From Bacteroides caecigallinarum (GTDB lineage Bacteria > Bacteroidota > Bacteroidia > Bacteroidales > Bacteroidaceae), in contig NZ_JACJLE010000009.1 in assembly GCF_016901995.1 (NCBI RefSeq), positions 1 through 64,000 on the forward strand: 64,000 bases of DNA. The letters run 5' to 3'. This document shows positions 8,175 to 17,990 of the stretch, in pieces; position 1 is the stretch's first letter; the number at the start of each line of letters is the position of its first letter. The notes beneath the pieces were generated by a model. The model searched no databases and was not told the origin of the DNA. It saw only the letters and a program-made list of their open reading frames with translations. The translations under genes were made by a program, and so were the position numbers.

Positions 8175-10769
8175 ATGAATTTTAAAATCTTATTACGAAC
8201 AGGCATCTTCTGCGCCTTAGTATCATCATGCGCACAAGAAAACAAATTCCCTTATCAAGACACATCATTATCTCCTGAAGAAAGAGCCGAAGACTTATTG
8301 AAGAGACTCACCCTTGAAGAAAAAGCCCTGCTGATGCAAAACGAATCGCCGGCAATTGAAAGACTTGGCATCAAGGCTTACGACTGGTGGAACGAGGCAC
8401 TTCACGGAGTGGCAAGAGCAGGACTGGCAACCGTCTATCCGCAGGCTATAGGTATGGCGGCATCGTTCGATGATGAACTTCTGTACGATGTATTTACATC
8501 TGTATCGGATGAAGCCAGAGCCAAATCAACAGAATTCAGTAAATCAGGAAAGCTGAAAAGATACCAGGGACTTACGATGTGGACTCCTAATGTAAACATA
8601 TTCAGAGACCCTCGTTGGGGAAGAGGACAGGAAACATATGGCGAGGATCCATATCTTACATCAAAAATGGGTGTAGCAGTAGTAAAAGGACTGCAAGGAC
8701 CTGACGACAGCAAGTACGACAAACTGCATGCCTGCGCCAAACATTATGCAGTACATTCAGGTCCGGAATGGAACAGACATAGTTTTAACGCAGAGAATAT
8801 TTCTCCGAGGGACTTATGGGAAACATATCTTCCTGCCTTCAAGGAACTGGTGCAGGGGGCTGACGTAAAAGAAGTGATGTGCGCCTATAACCGTTACGAA
8901 GGCGAACCTTGCTGTGGAAGCAACAGACTTCTTACACAAATTCTGCGCGATGAATGGGGATTTGACGGTATTGTAGTTTCAGACTGCTGGGCTATCAATG
9001 ACTTCTGGACAAAAGGAAATCATGAAACACATCCGGACAAGAATCATGCCATAGCTGATGCTGTTTCAAACGGAACTGACCTTGAGTGCGGACCTAACTA
9101 CTCATCTCTTCCTGAAGCTGTAAAAGCAGGACTTATAACGGAAGAACGTATAGACAAGTCACTGAAAAGACTTCTGAAAGCCAGATTCGAATTAGGAGAA
9201 ATGGACGACAGGACTCCATGGAGTGAAATTCCTTATTCCGTAGTAGATTCAAAAGAGCATAAGGAACTGGCACTTAAAATGGCAAGAGAGACGATGGTAC
9301 TTTTACAAAACAAGAACAACATCCTCCCACTGAAAGGTAATGAGAAAATAGCGCTTGTTGGTCCTAATGCAAATGACTCCATCATGCAATGGGCAAATTA
9401 TAACGGTTATCCATCGCATACGATTACACTTCTGGAAGCTTTGCAGAATGCTATACCGGCAGGAAAGCTGATTTACGAACAGGGATGCGACCGCACAGAA
9501 ACCACCACACTTGCAAGTACTTTCAACCAATGCAGCAACGACGGCAAACCGGGTTTCAAGGCTACTTATTGGAATAATACCGAAATGAAAGGCGAACCGG
9601 CTACAGTAACACACGTAAGTACACCTTTCCACTTCATCACCACAGGTGGAACGACTTTTGCGTCAGGAGTAAACATACAGGATTTTTCAGCCAAATATGA
9701 AAGTGTGCTGAAACCTGAAAAAGACACAGACATGAACTTCTGTTTCACTGCTCACGCACAGATCAAACTATACATTAATGGTGAAAAAGTGGGAGAAGGA
9801 AGATTTATCAAAAACAATGAAAGTCTTTATACCCTCAAGGCAAAGGCTGGACAGGAATACAATATAGCCATTGAGTACATTTTCAACAGTAACGACCGTG
9901 CCGCATCTCTCGACTTCGATATGGGTTACTATGTACCTGTAGATTTGCAGAAGAGCATAGACAAGGTAAAAGATGCTGACATCGTAATTTTCGCGGGAGG
10001 TATTTCCCCTACTCTGGAAGGTGAGGAAATGTCTGTCAAGATTCCAGGATTCAAAGGTGGTGACAGAACTGATATAGAATTACCTGAGATACAAAGAGAA
10101 TTCATCAAGAAACTGAAGGCGGCAGGAAAGAAAATCGTTTATGTAAACTTCTCCGGTTCCGCAATGGGACTTGTACCGGAATCACAGAATTGTGATGCCA
10201 TTATTCAGGCATGGTATCCGGGACAGGCAGGCGGACAGGCCGTGGCTGATGTTATCACAGGTAAATATAATCCGGCAGGAAGACTTCCTATAACATTCTA
10301 CAAGAATGTAAATCAAATCCCTGATTTTGAGGATTATTCAATGAAAGGACGTACATACAGATATATGACTGAAAAGCCTCTGTTCTGCTTCGGACATGGG
10401 TTGAGCTATACAACTTTCGAATATGGAAATGCAAGTGTAAGCAGCAATACTCTTGATGATGACGATGAGATAAAACTGACTGTTCCTGTGAAAAACTCAG
10501 GAAAAATGGATGGAGATGAAGTTGTACAAATATATCTGAAATACAACGGCGACAAGGAAGGTCCGTCTCACGCGCTGAGAGCTTTCAAGAGAGTCAACAT
10601 CGGAAAGGGAGAAACACAGAATGTAGAATTCACTCTTGATGACGACGATTTCGAATGGTTTGACACTCAGAACAACACAATGAATACCCTAGAAGGCAAA
10701 TACACCATTTACTATGGTGGTACATCTGATTTGTCCAAACTGAAAAAACTCACTGTGGAAGTGAAATAA
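8175..10769 (+). CDS. GH3 beta-glycosidase lipoprotein with PA14 insert (xylosidase/glucosidase type)
   Basis: The 864-residue protein starts with a lipoprotein signal (lipobox ending ALVSSC, Cys near 19), so it is probably anchored in an envelope membrane. A GH3 N-terminal barrel follows (about 30-330), with the conserved KHYAVHSGPE segment and the nucleophile aspartate in VVSDCWA (D270). The GH3 C-terminal domain is split by a PA14 insert (about 455-590, beginning near FKATYWNN). A fibronectin-III-like domain ends the protein. The layout matches the plant-type beta-xylosidase branch of GH3. No SusC/SusD pair or sugar sensor is adjacent, so it is not in a visible polysaccharide utilisation locus. 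The exact substrate cannot be read from sequence. Confidence 0.92.
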   Translation: MNFKILLRTGIFCALVSSCAQENKFPYQDTSLSPEERAEDLLKRLTLEEKALLMQNESPAIERLGIKAYDWWNEALHGVARAGLATVYPQAIGMAASFDDELLYDVFTSVSDEARAKSTEFSKSGKLKRYQGLTMWTPNVNIFRDPRWGRGQETYGEDPYLTSKMGVAVVKGLQGPDDSKYDKLHACAKHYAVHSGPEWNRHSFNAENISPRDLWETYLPAFKELVQGADVKEVMCAYNRYEGEPCCGSNRLLTQILRDEWGFDGIVVSDCWAINDFWTKGNHETHPDKNHAIADAVSNGTDLECGPNYSSLPEAVKAGLITEERIDKSLKRLLKARFELGEMDDRTPWSEIPYSVVDSKEHKELALKMARETMVLLQNKNNILPLKGNEKIALVGPNANDSIMQWANYNGYPSHTITLLEALQNAIPAGKLIYEQGCDRTETTTLASTFNQCSNDGKPGFKATYWNNTEMKGEPATVTHVSTPFHFITTGGTTFASGVNIQDFSAKYESVLKPEKDTDMNFCFTAHAQIKLYINGEKVGEGRFIKNNESLYTLKAKAGQEYNIAIEYIFNSNDRAASLDFDMGYYVPVDLQKSIDKVKDADIVIFAGGISPTLEGEEMSVKIPGFKGGDRTDIELPEIQREFIKKLKAAGKKIVYVNFSGSAMGLVPESQNCDAIIQAWYPGQAGGQAVADVITGKYNPAGRLPITFYKNVNQIPDFEDYSMKGRTYRYMTEKPLFCFGHGLSYTTFEYGNASVSSNTLDDDDEIKLTVPVKNSGKMDGDEVVQIYLKYNGDKEGPSHALRAFKRVNIGKGETQNVEFTLDDDDFEWFDTQNNTMNTLEGKYTIYYGGTSDLSKLKKLTVEVK

Positions 10770-10779
10770 GAGATATTTC

Positions 10780-10810
10780 TTGCATTCAACGAAAAAGAGT
10801 TGTACTTTTG
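10780..10810 (+). promoter_or_regulatory. Promoter of the AmgK-like operon
   Basis: TTG at 10780-10782 is followed after 20 nt by TACTTTTG at 10803-10810, both at consensus spacing. The predicted start near 10815 lies downstream of the TTG codon at 10808, which excludes that codon as the translation start and supports the ATG at 10835. Confidence 0.75.
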
Positions 10811-10834
10811 AATTCAAAGAATACAACTCAAGAA

Positions 10835-11854
10835 ATGAATACAGAAACAATAAGTACATTATACAAACAAGTTACCGGTCAGCAGCACGATAATATCGAG
10901 CTGCTGACCGGTTCCGGTTCAAACCGTCAGTATTTCCGTATGACAGGAATACGCAACCTGATAGCCGTGCGTGGTGAGTCGATTGCCGAAAACCGTGCTT
11001 TCATATATATGGCACGCCACTTTCACGAAAAAGGAATACCTGTTCCTGAAGTCCTTGCCGTATCAGATGATGAAAGTTGCTACATACAGGAAGACCTTGG
11101 CGACACGTTGCTTTTCAATGCCATAGCCAATGGCAGAAACACAGGCATATTCAGCAATCATGAAAAAGAACTTATACGCAAAAGTATAACAGTTCTTCCG
11201 TCAATACAGTTCAAAGGTGCCGAAGACATGGATTTCGGGATGTGTTATCCATTGTCGGATTTCAACCGACGCACGGTGATGTGGGATCTGAACTATTTCA
11301 AATACTGTTTTCTGAAAGCCACAGGAATAAATTTTAATGAAAGTAATCTGGAAGACGATTTCGAAGAAATGACAGACATTCTGCTCAGTGCCTCGTCCGA
11401 CACTTTCATGTACCGTGATTTCCAGAGCCGCAATGTAATTATCAAAGATGAAAGGCCTTACTTCATTGATTTCCAGGGAGGGCGCAAAGGTCCTATATAT
11501 TACGACGTAGCTTCATTCCTATGGCAGGCAAAGGCTAATTTCAACAGCGAAATCAGAGAAGAAATGATTGAAACATACATTTCGGAAGCGAATAAATTCA
11601 CAGAAATAAACTCTGAAGATTTCAAAAAAACATTACACCATTTCGTGGTTTTCCGCACCATGCAGGTACTTGGCGCATACGGATTTCGCGGACTGTTCGA
11701 ACGCAAGACGCACTTCATAGAAAGCATCCCATATGCCCTGAATAATCTTCATGCACTATTCAAGGACCATTCAAACGAGTATCCTTACCTGAGCAAACTA
11801 CTCATGCAACTTTCAGAAATGGATATAAACGATATAACAACATTAAAACAATGA
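10835..11854 (+). CDS. amgK: AmgK-like sugar kinase (N-acetylmuramate/GlcNAc 1-kinase candidate)
   Basis: The 339-residue protein has an aminoglycoside-phosphotransferase fold. The catalytic segment reads FMYRDFQSRN followed by YFIDFQGGRKGPIYYD, close to the AmgK pattern (HRDxHSRN ... IDFQ...GPIxYD). AmgK phosphorylates MurNAc (and GlcNAc) at the anomeric position in cell-wall recycling. The next genes overlap by 4 bp each and encode a RapZ-C-like protein and a MurU-like nucleotidyltransferase, which strengthens the call. The histidine before the catalytic RD is Tyr here. The start was chosen from the promoter position. Substrate is inferred from family and neighbours. Confidence 0.78.
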   Translation: MNTETISTLYKQVTGQQHDNIELLTGSGSNRQYFRMTGIRNLIAVRGESIAENRAFIYMARHFHEKGIPVPEVLAVSDDESCYIQEDLGDTLLFNAIANGRNTGIFSNHEKELIRKSITVLPSIQFKGAEDMDFGMCYPLSDFNRRTVMWDLNYFKYCFLKATGINFNESNLEDDFEEMTDILLSASSDTFMYRDFQSRNVIIKDERPYFIDFQGGRKGPIYYDVASFLWQAKANFNSEIREEMIETYISEANKFTEINSEDFKKTLHHFVVFRTMQVLGAYGFRGLFERKTHFIESIPYALNNLHALFKDHSNEYPYLSKLLMQLSEMDINDITTLKQ

Positions 11855-12288
11855 ATACAGACAAACAGCTTACAGTAAAAGTGATGAGTTTCTCCTACCG
11901 TAAAGGCATTCCTGAAGATACATCCGGCAATGGCGGAGGATACGTTTTCGACTGCCGGTATGTACACAATCCTGGAAGATATGACGAATACAAACCTCTG
12001 ACAGGACTTGACAAACCAGTTATAGATTTCCTGGAAAATGACGGTGAGATAACAGAATTCCTTACTCACGTATATGCACTTACAGACGCACACGTAAAAC
12101 GCTATATCGAAAGAGGATTTACCAGCCTGATGATATGCTTCGGCTGTACAGGCGGACAGCACCGTTCCGTATATTCGGCACAACATACGGCTGAACATAT
12201 CCACAACAAGTTCGGCGTGAGAGTAGAGCTTCTTCACCGCGAACAGAACATAGAACAAATATTCGAAGCAAATAATACAGAAGTATGA
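11851..12288 (+). CDS. Stand-alone RapZ C-terminal-domain protein
   Basis: The 145-residue protein matches only the C-terminal half of RapZ, with the conserved FDCRYVHNPGR segment near 33-43 and GCTGGQHRSVY near 93-103. The N-terminal P-loop kinase-like half is absent. In E. coli the RapZ C-terminal domain senses glucosamine-6-phosphate and binds small RNA and the kinase/phosphatase partners. Here it is locked between AmgK-like and MurU-like genes by 4-bp ATGA overlaps on both sides. That suggests an amino-sugar ligand role in the same pathway rather than the enterobacterial sRNA role. Function is otherwise unknown. Confidence 0.82.
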   Translation: MNTDKQLTVKVMSFSYRKGIPEDTSGNGGGYVFDCRYVHNPGRYDEYKPLTGLDKPVIDFLENDGEITEFLTHVYALTDAHVKRYIERGFTSLMICFGCTGGQHRSVYSAQHTAEHIHNKFGVRVELLHREQNIEQIFEANNTEV

Positions 12289-13022
12289 AAGCAATGATAT
12301 TCGCGGCCGGTTTGGGAACCAGACTCAAACCTCTGACTGACACCATGCCAAAAGCACTCGTACCTGTAGCGGGAAAACCGATGCTGGAGCATGTCATCAT
12401 GAAGCTGAAATCATCCGGATTTGACGACATTATCATAAACATACATCATTTCGGAGAACAGATTATAGATTTCCTCAATGCCAACAATAACTTCGGAATA
12501 AATATCCATATAAGCGACGAAAGGGATATGCTACTCGATACAGGCGGAGGAATCAGACATGCCCTTGAACTCTTCCCTACCGACGAGCCTGTGCTGATTC
12601 ATAATGTTGACATCCTGTCAGATGTAAATCTGAAAGAATTTTACAGTTTCCATCTCCAGTCCGGCAATGATGCCACACTTATGGTAAGCGAAAGAAAGAC
12701 ATCACGCTATCTTATATTCAATAAGGAAGACAGACTCTGCGGCTGGATAAACAAAAACAGCGGTGAGACGAAACCGGAAGGCTTCGTTTATGACTCTTCT
12801 GAATACTCAGAATATGCTTTCAGCGGAATACACGTGGTTTCGCCATCAATGATGAAATACATGGATGATAAATGGAGCGGAAAATTCCCTATAATGGATT
12901 TCTATCTCGGAACATGCCATAAGGCTAAATTCGGAGCATGCATAAGACCAGAAATCAAACTGATAGATATAGGTAAACCGGAAACACTTGAGAAAGCGAA
13001 TGAATTTATAAATTCATTATAA
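12285..13022 (+). CDS. murU: MurU-like sugar-1-phosphate nucleotidyltransferase
   Basis: The 245-residue protein begins with the nucleotidyltransferase signature AGLGTRLKPLT followed by PKALVPVAGKPM. It has an acidic metal-site segment (HNVDILSD near 104-111). MurU makes UDP-MurNAc from MurNAc-1-phosphate, bypassing de novo synthesis and so MurA. Size and the upstream AmgK-like kinase fit MurU. Mannose-1-phosphate guanylyltransferases look similar, so specificity rests on context. It is the last gene of the three-gene operon, followed by a perfect 11-bp hairpin terminator. Confidence 0.8.
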   Translation: MKAMIFAAGLGTRLKPLTDTMPKALVPVAGKPMLEHVIMKLKSSGFDDIIINIHHFGEQIIDFLNANNNFGINIHISDERDMLLDTGGGIRHALELFPTDEPVLIHNVDILSDVNLKEFYSFHLQSGNDATLMVSERKTSRYLIFNKEDRLCGWINKNSGETKPEGFVYDSSEYSEYAFSGIHVVSPSMMKYMDDKWSGKFPIMDFYLGTCHKAKFGACIRPEIKLIDIGKPETLEKANEFINSL

Positions 13023-13024
13023 TA

Positions 13025-13055
13025 TTAAAGGCGGTCTTCAAAAAACCGCCTTTAA
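13025..13055. terminator. Bidirectional terminator between murU and metH
   Basis: A perfect 11-bp stem (13025-13035 with 13045-13055) with a 9-nt loop lies between convergent genes. A/T-rich flanks allow use from both strands. Confidence 0.8.
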
Positions 13056-13064
13056 TGTTTATTA

Positions 13065-15824
13065 TCAATCCCAAAGTTTAAGTCTGTTCTCGCGAGCCTC
13101 ATCCAGAGATACCACATTCACCTTCTTTTCCTGATGGGCTTCAGTCAGAGCTTTATACTCGTCATACAGTTCTTTAACGAATATATCTTTCTGTTCCGGA
13201 TTTAGCAGTTTTGCCGCTACAGGAGCATTTAGAGACGCATCCTTCAGATGAACTACCGGAGCATGATATGCAGGTACAATCTTCAAGGCCGTATGCAGTT
13301 TGGAAGTTGTAGCTCCACCCACTATAACAGGTATATCAAGTCCGGCACGCTCCATCTCCGAAACTGTATGTACCATCTCATCAAGCGAAGGAGTAATCAA
13401 TCCGCTCAATCCTACTATATCAACTTTCTCACGTATGGCTGTCTCTATTATCTTATCGGCAGGCACCATAACCCCAAGGTCTATAATCTCAAAATTATTA
13501 CATGCCATTACCACACCTACAATGTTCTTACCTATATCATGCACATCACCTTTCACTGTGGCAAGAAGAACTTTTCCGGCACTTGTGGCACCATCCTTCT
13601 TTTCCGCTTCAATATATGGTTGAAGTACAGCCACAGCCTTCTTCATCGTACGGGCAGTCTTGACCACCTGCGGAAGGAACATTTTTCCCGAACCGAACAG
13701 CTCACCCACATGGTTCATTCCATCCATCAACGGACCTTCTATTATACTTACAGCGTTTGGATACTTATCTAGAGCTTCGTTAAGATCCTCTTCAAGGAAA
13801 TCGCTTACTCCTTTAACCAAAGCGTATTTTAATCTTTCTTCAACAGTAGTTCCTTCACGCCATACAATCTTAGACGAAGAAACCTGTTCACCGGTCTGCC
13901 CTTCCTTTTCTGCCTTCAATCTTTCTGCAGTCTCAATCAGTCTTTCCGCTGCATCCGGACGACGATTAAGCACCACATCCTCTATCCTTTCAAGCACATC
14001 TGCCGGAATATCTGTATATAAAACAGATGTCCCCGGATTTACAATGCCCATATCCATTCCCTGCTGGATTGCATGATAAAGGAACACAGCATGCATTGCC
14101 TCACGGATATAGTTATTTCCACGGAACGAGAAAGAGAGATTGCTGACACCACCACTGATGTGTGCTCCCGGAAGATTTTTCTTTATCCAACCTGTAGCAC
14201 GGATAAAGTCAACGGCATAATTGTTATGTTCCTCTATTCCGGTTGCCACAGCCAGAACATTAGGGTCGAATATTATATCGTGTGGATTGAAACCTACAAC
14301 CTCTGTCAGAATACGGTATGCACGTTCGCACACTGAAATCTTGCGTTCGTATGTATCTGCCTGCCCCTGCTCGTCGAATGCCATAACTATAACAGCGGCA
14401 CCGAATGCCTTGACAGTACGTGCATGTTCTATAAACACCTCTTCACCTTCCTTTAGGGAGATAGAGTTTACTACACACTTTCCCTGCACACATTTCAATC
14501 CGGCGAGAATAACGTCCCATTTAGACGAATCAATCATCACAGGCACACGCGCTATTTCCGGCTCCGAAGCCATGAGATTAAGGAAAGTCGTCATCTCTGA
14601 AACTGCGTCAAGCAGACCATCGTCCATATTGACATCTATCACAAGAGCTCCGTCTTCCACCTGCTTGCGTGCGATGGAAAGAGCCTCATCGTATTTCTTT
14701 TCGTTTATCAGACGGAGGAATTTCCTTGAACCGGCAACATTGCATCTTTCGCCTACATTGACAAATCTCACTTCCGGTGTAAGCTCCATAAGTTCAAGAC
14801 CTGAAAGCCACATGTACTTAGGTTTTGACACAGGTTTATGTGGAACAGCATCCTTTATAAGCTCCTGATATTTGGCTATATATTCCTCTGTAGTACCACA
14901 GCAGCCACCAATAATGTTCACCAGTCCTTCATTGATATACTCTTTCACCTCCTCTGCCATCTGTTCCGGAGTCTGGTCATACTGTCCCAGACTGTTCGGC
15001 AAGCCGGCATTAGGATACGCGCTTATATAATACGGCGCGCGGGCAGCCAAAGCTTCAAGGAAAGGTTTCAGCTGTTTTGCTCCGAACGAGCAGTTAAGTC
15101 CCACAGACAATATGTCTGCATGTTGTACAGAAGCAAGAAAAGCATCAAGAGTCTGTCCGGACAAAGTTCTTCCGGCAATATCAGATACTGTAACAGAAAG
15201 CATCAAAGGTACTTTTTTGCCAGTCTTCTGCATAGATTTCTCAGCAGCCATTATCGCTGCCTTGGCATTCAGGGTATCAAAAATAGTTTCTATGAGAATC
15301 GCATCTACCCCACCATCAATCAATGCCTCCATCTGGATGCAATATGCAGAACAAAGTTCATCGAATGTAAGTGCACGATATGCAGGATTATTCACATCCG
15401 GACTCATTGAACAAGTTTTGTTTGTAGGTCCCACCGAACCTGCTACAAACCTAGGTTTGTCAGGATTCATGGCAGTAAACTCGTCCGCCACTTTTCTTGC
15501 CAGACGTGCAGCCGCAAGATTTATCTCACGGCAAAGATGTTCGGCATGATAATCCGCCATCGACACCGGAGTAGCATTAAAACTGTTGGTTTCAATTATG
15601 TCCGCCCCTGCCTGAAGATATTTTCTGTGTATTTCCTCTATAACATCAGGGCGTGTAAGACAAAGCAAGTCATTATTCCCTTTCTGCTGTCCCGGAAGTT
15701 CCTTGAAACGCTCTCCACGGAAATCATTCTCTGCCAGTCCATATCGTTGTATCATCGTACCCATGGCTCCGTCCAGAACCAGAATACGCTCGCTTAATAA
15801 TTGTTGTATTGATTTTGTAAGCAT
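13065..15824 (-). CDS. metH: Cobalamin-dependent methionine synthase lacking the activation domain
   Basis: It transfers the methyl group of methyltetrahydrofolate to homocysteine through cobalamin. The 919-residue protein contains the homocysteine domain (zinc cysteines in LNCSFG near 245 and GGCCGTT near 309), the pterin domain (about 345-610, [13 protein letters not shown]), the helical cap (about 660-745) and the B12 domain with the lower-ligand motif DVHDIGK near 760. It ends about 300 residues short of E. coli MetH and has no C-terminal SAM-binding reactivation domain. The sequence ends cleanly, so this is a natural short form. It is the last gene after Yip1 and smpB (9-bp gap to smpB). 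No cobalamin or SAM riboswitch was recognised upstream. Confidence 0.95.
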   Translation of the reverse strand: MLTKSIQQLLSERILVLDGAMGTMIQRYGLAENDFRGERFKELPGQQKGNNDLLCLTRPDVIEEIHRKYLQAGADIIETNSFNATPVSMADYHAEHLCREINLAAARLARKVADEFTAMNPDKPRFVAGSVGPTNKTCSMSPDVNNPAYRALTFDELCSAYCIQMEALIDGGVDAILIETIFDTLNAKAAIMAAEKSMQKTGKKVPLMLSVTVSDIAGRTLSGQTLDAFLASVQHADILSVGLNCSFGAKQLKPFLEALAARAPYYISAYPNAGLPNSLGQYDQTPEQMAEEVKEYINEGLVNIIGGCCGTTEEYIAKYQELIKDAVPHKPVSKPKYMWLSGLELMELTPEVRFVNVGERCNVAGSRKFLRLINEKKYDEALSIARKQVEDGALVIDVNMDDGLLDAVSEMTTFLNLMASEPEIARVPVMIDSSKWDVILAGLKCVQGKCVVNSISLKEGEEVFIEHARTVKAFGAAVIVMAFDEQGQADTYERKISVCERAYRILTEVVGFNPHDIIFDPNVLAVATGIEEHNNYAVDFIRATGWIKKNLPGAHISGGVSNLSFSFRGNNYIREAMHAVFLYHAIQQGMDMGIVNPGTSVLYTDIPADVLERIEDVVLNRRPDAAERLIETAERLKAEKEGQTGEQVSSSKIVWREGTTVEERLKYALVKGVSDFLEEDLNEALDKYPNAVSIIEGPLMDGMNHVGELFGSGKMFLPQVVKTARTMKKAVAVLQPYIEAEKKDGATSAGKVLLATVKGDVHDIGKNIVGVVMACNNFEIIDLGVMVPADKIIETAIREKVDIVGLSGLITPSLDEMVHTVSEMERAGLDIPVIVGGATTSKLHTALKIVPAYHAPVVHLKDASLNAPVAAKLLNPEQKDIFVKELYDEYKALTEAHQEKKVNVVSLDEARENRLKLWD

Positions 15825-15833
15825 ATATTATGT

Positions 15834-16295
15834 TTATCTCTTAAACATACGGTCCATCATTCTCTTGTCGTCTTTCTCTTTAAGCGTCTCGCGCTTGTCG
15901 TATTGTTTCTTACCTTTTGCAAGTGCTATAACCACCTTTGCAAGTCCGCGTTCATTTATAAACATACGTGTAGGAACAATGGTAAATCCGGTTTCCTGTA
16001 TTCCACGCTGCAACTTGCGAAGTTCTTTCTTGTTGAGCAAAAGTTTACGGTCGCGTCGCGCCAGATGATTGTTATACGAGCCATAGAAATATTCGGCTAT
16101 GTGCATATTCTTTACCCAAAGTTCACCCTTCGAAAAGAAACAGAAAGTATCTACAAGGCTCGCTTTTCCCTGTCTGATAGATTTTATTTCAGTTCCGGTA
16201 AGCACTATTCCGGCTGTATATGTATCTATAAATTCATAGTCGAACGAGGCGCGCTTGTTCTTTATATTTATATTGTTATTGGTAGTATTTTTCAT
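15834..16295 (-). CDS. smpB: SsrA-binding protein SmpB
   Basis: SmpB binds tmRNA and delivers it to stalled ribosomes for trans-translation. The 153-residue length is standard. It carries the OB-fold core ([16 protein letters not shown] near 27-42), [13 protein letters not shown] near 57-69, and a basic tail ([17 protein letters not shown]...). It sits between a Yip1-type membrane protein (35-bp gap) and metH (9-bp gap), all on the minus strand. The tmRNA gene is not in the window. Confidence 0.96.
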   Translation of the reverse strand: MKNTTNNNINIKNKRASFDYEFIDTYTAGIVLTGTEIKSIRQGKASLVDTFCFFSKGELWVKNMHIAEYFYGSYNNHLARRDRKLLLNKKELRKLQRGIQETGFTIVPTRMFINERGLAKVVIALAKGKKQYDKRETLKEKDDKRMMDRMFKR

Positions 16296-16330
16296 CTTAT
16301 CACTTATTTTATTCTACAACCACCTGTAAA

Positions 16331-16900
16331 TTACCGTAATGTTGCAGACAATACATTAAACACTATTTCAATAAAAGAAGGACAGAGCAGTATTATTATC
16401 GTCGCCACAAGAGTGAAAAGCGTTACTTTATCCTCCCGCAATCGTAAAAAGCCTCGTGTACCTTCGAACACTACAAACAATGTATAAATTTGCAATATTA
16501 TAAGCAGGAGTTTAAGCGAAAGAAGACTGCTTAGGATATCAAGAACAAATTTCACTGTCATGGAATATGCCACAAACACAGTTACCATATCCCTTGAAAC
16601 TGTAGTTGAAAACCATTTCTGCAAAATCTTGTCAAGCAGATATACCGACAAGAAGAAACCTCCGAAAAGTGCAACGGCAACCGCACAGCAATGAGTCAGT
16701 GCTACCTGAAACACATCTGGAATAAATTCCTTACCGAAAAAAGTCCCTATGAATTCACTCACTCCACACAAGCCTATCATAGGATATACAAAATTCGCAA
16801 GAACCGATTTCGATTCTCCTTCTGTAGAAATCTGCTCCCATGCCTTGGCAGGCGAAGAAAGTATAAATAATGTCCTTGATAACAAATCTTTGTAATTCAA
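16331..16900 (-). CDS. Yip1-family integral membrane protein
   Basis: The 189-residue protein has about five hydrophobic segments. Its N-terminus (LLSRTLFILSSPAKAWEQIS) fits the Yip1-domain pattern in which a short amphipathic leader with a Pro-x-x-x-W element precedes the membrane core. Function in bacteria is not established. It is the first gene of the Yip1-smpB-metH unit. A -7 box (TAAATTTG on the minus strand, 16996-16989) lies about 90 nt upstream of its ATG. Confidence 0.75.
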   Translation of the reverse strand: MNYKDLLSRTLFILSSPAKAWEQISTEGESKSVLANFVYPMIGLCGVSEFIGTFFGKEFIPDVFQVALTHCCAVAVALFGGFFLSVYLLDKILQKWFSTTVSRDMVTVFVAYSMTVKFVLDILSSLLSLKLLLIILQIYTLFVVFEGTRGFLRLREDKVTLFTLVATIIILLCPSFIEIVFNVLSATLR

Positions 16901-16988
16901 TGTTCCTAAGTTTTAAGTTTCTAATCCTTTGATATTCCTTACTAATACCTTAATCTTTTTTATCGTCAGCAAAAAAAGATTTGAACCG

Positions 16989-16996
16989 CAAATTTA
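16989..16996 (-). promoter_or_regulatory. -7 box of the Yip1-smpB-metH unit
   Basis: TAAATTTG reads leftward on the minus strand. The start would be near 16984, leaving a leader of about 85 nt before the ATG at 16900. No structured leader element was recognised. Confidence 0.5.
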
Positions 16997-17054
16997 TAAA
17001 AAAAGAACGAAAATATTCCGTTTGTTTGTCTGATTTTTCTTAATAATAGTAACA

Positions 17055-17102
17055 AAATAAAACGGGCCTTAAACACTTATTCATTTCGTGTTTAAAGCCC
17101 GT
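17055..17102 (-). terminator. Terminator of the lipoprotein gene
   Basis: A 15-bp stem with one mismatch (17062-17076 and 17088-17102) and an 11-nt loop is followed, on the minus strand, by a T-rich tract. It lies 28 bp after the stop of the gene at 17131. Confidence 0.82.
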
Positions 17103-17130
17103 ATAATCAGTATGAGAAAATTAAAAAAAA

Positions 17131-17907
17131 TTATAAGCTAGAATTATTATTAAAATAAGTATCAATAATAGACTTATATTCTATCTCGATTTTACTGTCA
17201 TCTGCCTTATCACCTGCTTCTATAGAACTGGAGTTCTGTTTGAACTTGATAAGTATTTTCTCAGGAACACTTCCTTGCAAAAGATAATTCAAATCAAAAT
17301 GACGTGTCTCTGTACCTTTAGCCTTTCTATCCTCATTATTATCTGCATCTGCTACCATATGAGTTAAAAACAAAACCATTGTGTCATCTGTCACATCTTC
17401 ATCTTCTTCTGCAGTAGCCTTTGTCAAATAAAAATCATGTTTACCTAACTCCTCAGTCAAATCATCTTGATCATTTGAACTCTCATAGTAATATGTCAAA
17501 TCAATAAAGATATTGGTTTTATCATAAAATTTTACAGATTCAGAAACAGCAAACATTGCAGCGTTTGCTTCCATAGCTCCATAACCAGGTTCTATCTCAT
17601 TTATTGGCAACAAATACTGTATCTCAGCATCAATAGTTTTATTATTCTCATTAATTACTGTAGTTCTAGTATCATATTTATATGTAACCCAAGCAAAATT
17701 AGCATCTATATTGGAATTAAATACACTAGAATTCGTTGGCTCTACAGAATAACCTGCTGAACTTTTAAAGCTATAAAGAGGCATGAAACCTTGAACCCTC
17801 ATTATTTCTGTAACTGTATTATACGGATCAGGCTCACCCAAACAAGAACTCAATCCCAACACTGCCATAAATGCGGTAAGCAAAACCGCGAACTTTGTTT
17901 TCTTCAT
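17131..17907 (-). CDS. Lipoprotein, possibly NigD-like
   Basis: The 258-residue protein has a lipoprotein signal peptide (lipobox LGLSSC, Cys near 22). The mature protein is acidic and predicted mostly beta, with two Asp/Glu-rich stretches near 150 and 168-176. Size, signal form and the early acidic/proline segment recall the NigD-like family common in Bacteroides, but no decisive motif was seen. It is monocistronic with a strong terminator. NigD-type proteins are only loosely linked to bacteriocin immunity, and no bacteriocin gene is nearby. Envelope location is well supported; function is unknown. Confidence 0.6.
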   Translation of the reverse strand: MKKTKFAVLLTAFMAVLGLSSCLGEPDPYNTVTEIMRVQGFMPLYSFKSSAGYSVEPTNSSVFNSNIDANFAWVTYKYDTRTTVINENNKTIDAEIQYLLPINEIEPGYGAMEANAAMFAVSESVKFYDKTNIFIDLTYYYESSNDQDDLTEELGKHDFYLTKATAEEDEDVTDDTMVLFLTHMVADADNNEDRKAKGTETRHFDLNYLLQGSVPEKILIKFKQNSSSIEAGDKADDSKIEIEYKSIIDTYFNNNSSL

Positions 17908-17990
17908 AAATATCTATTTTCTTTTTAAAATTAATAAACTATACAGTAAATGCACTATAAATGTAAATACTGCATGAAAAACAAAAAAAA

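Noticed and set aside
10808-10834. TTG start for the AmgK-like gene
   Set aside because: It falls inside the -7 box, upstream of the predicted transcript start.
14221-14868. Long plus-strand open frame (215 codons) opposite metH
   Set aside because: It is the antisense shadow of a well-conserved gene with clear MetH motifs; its sequence has no domain character.
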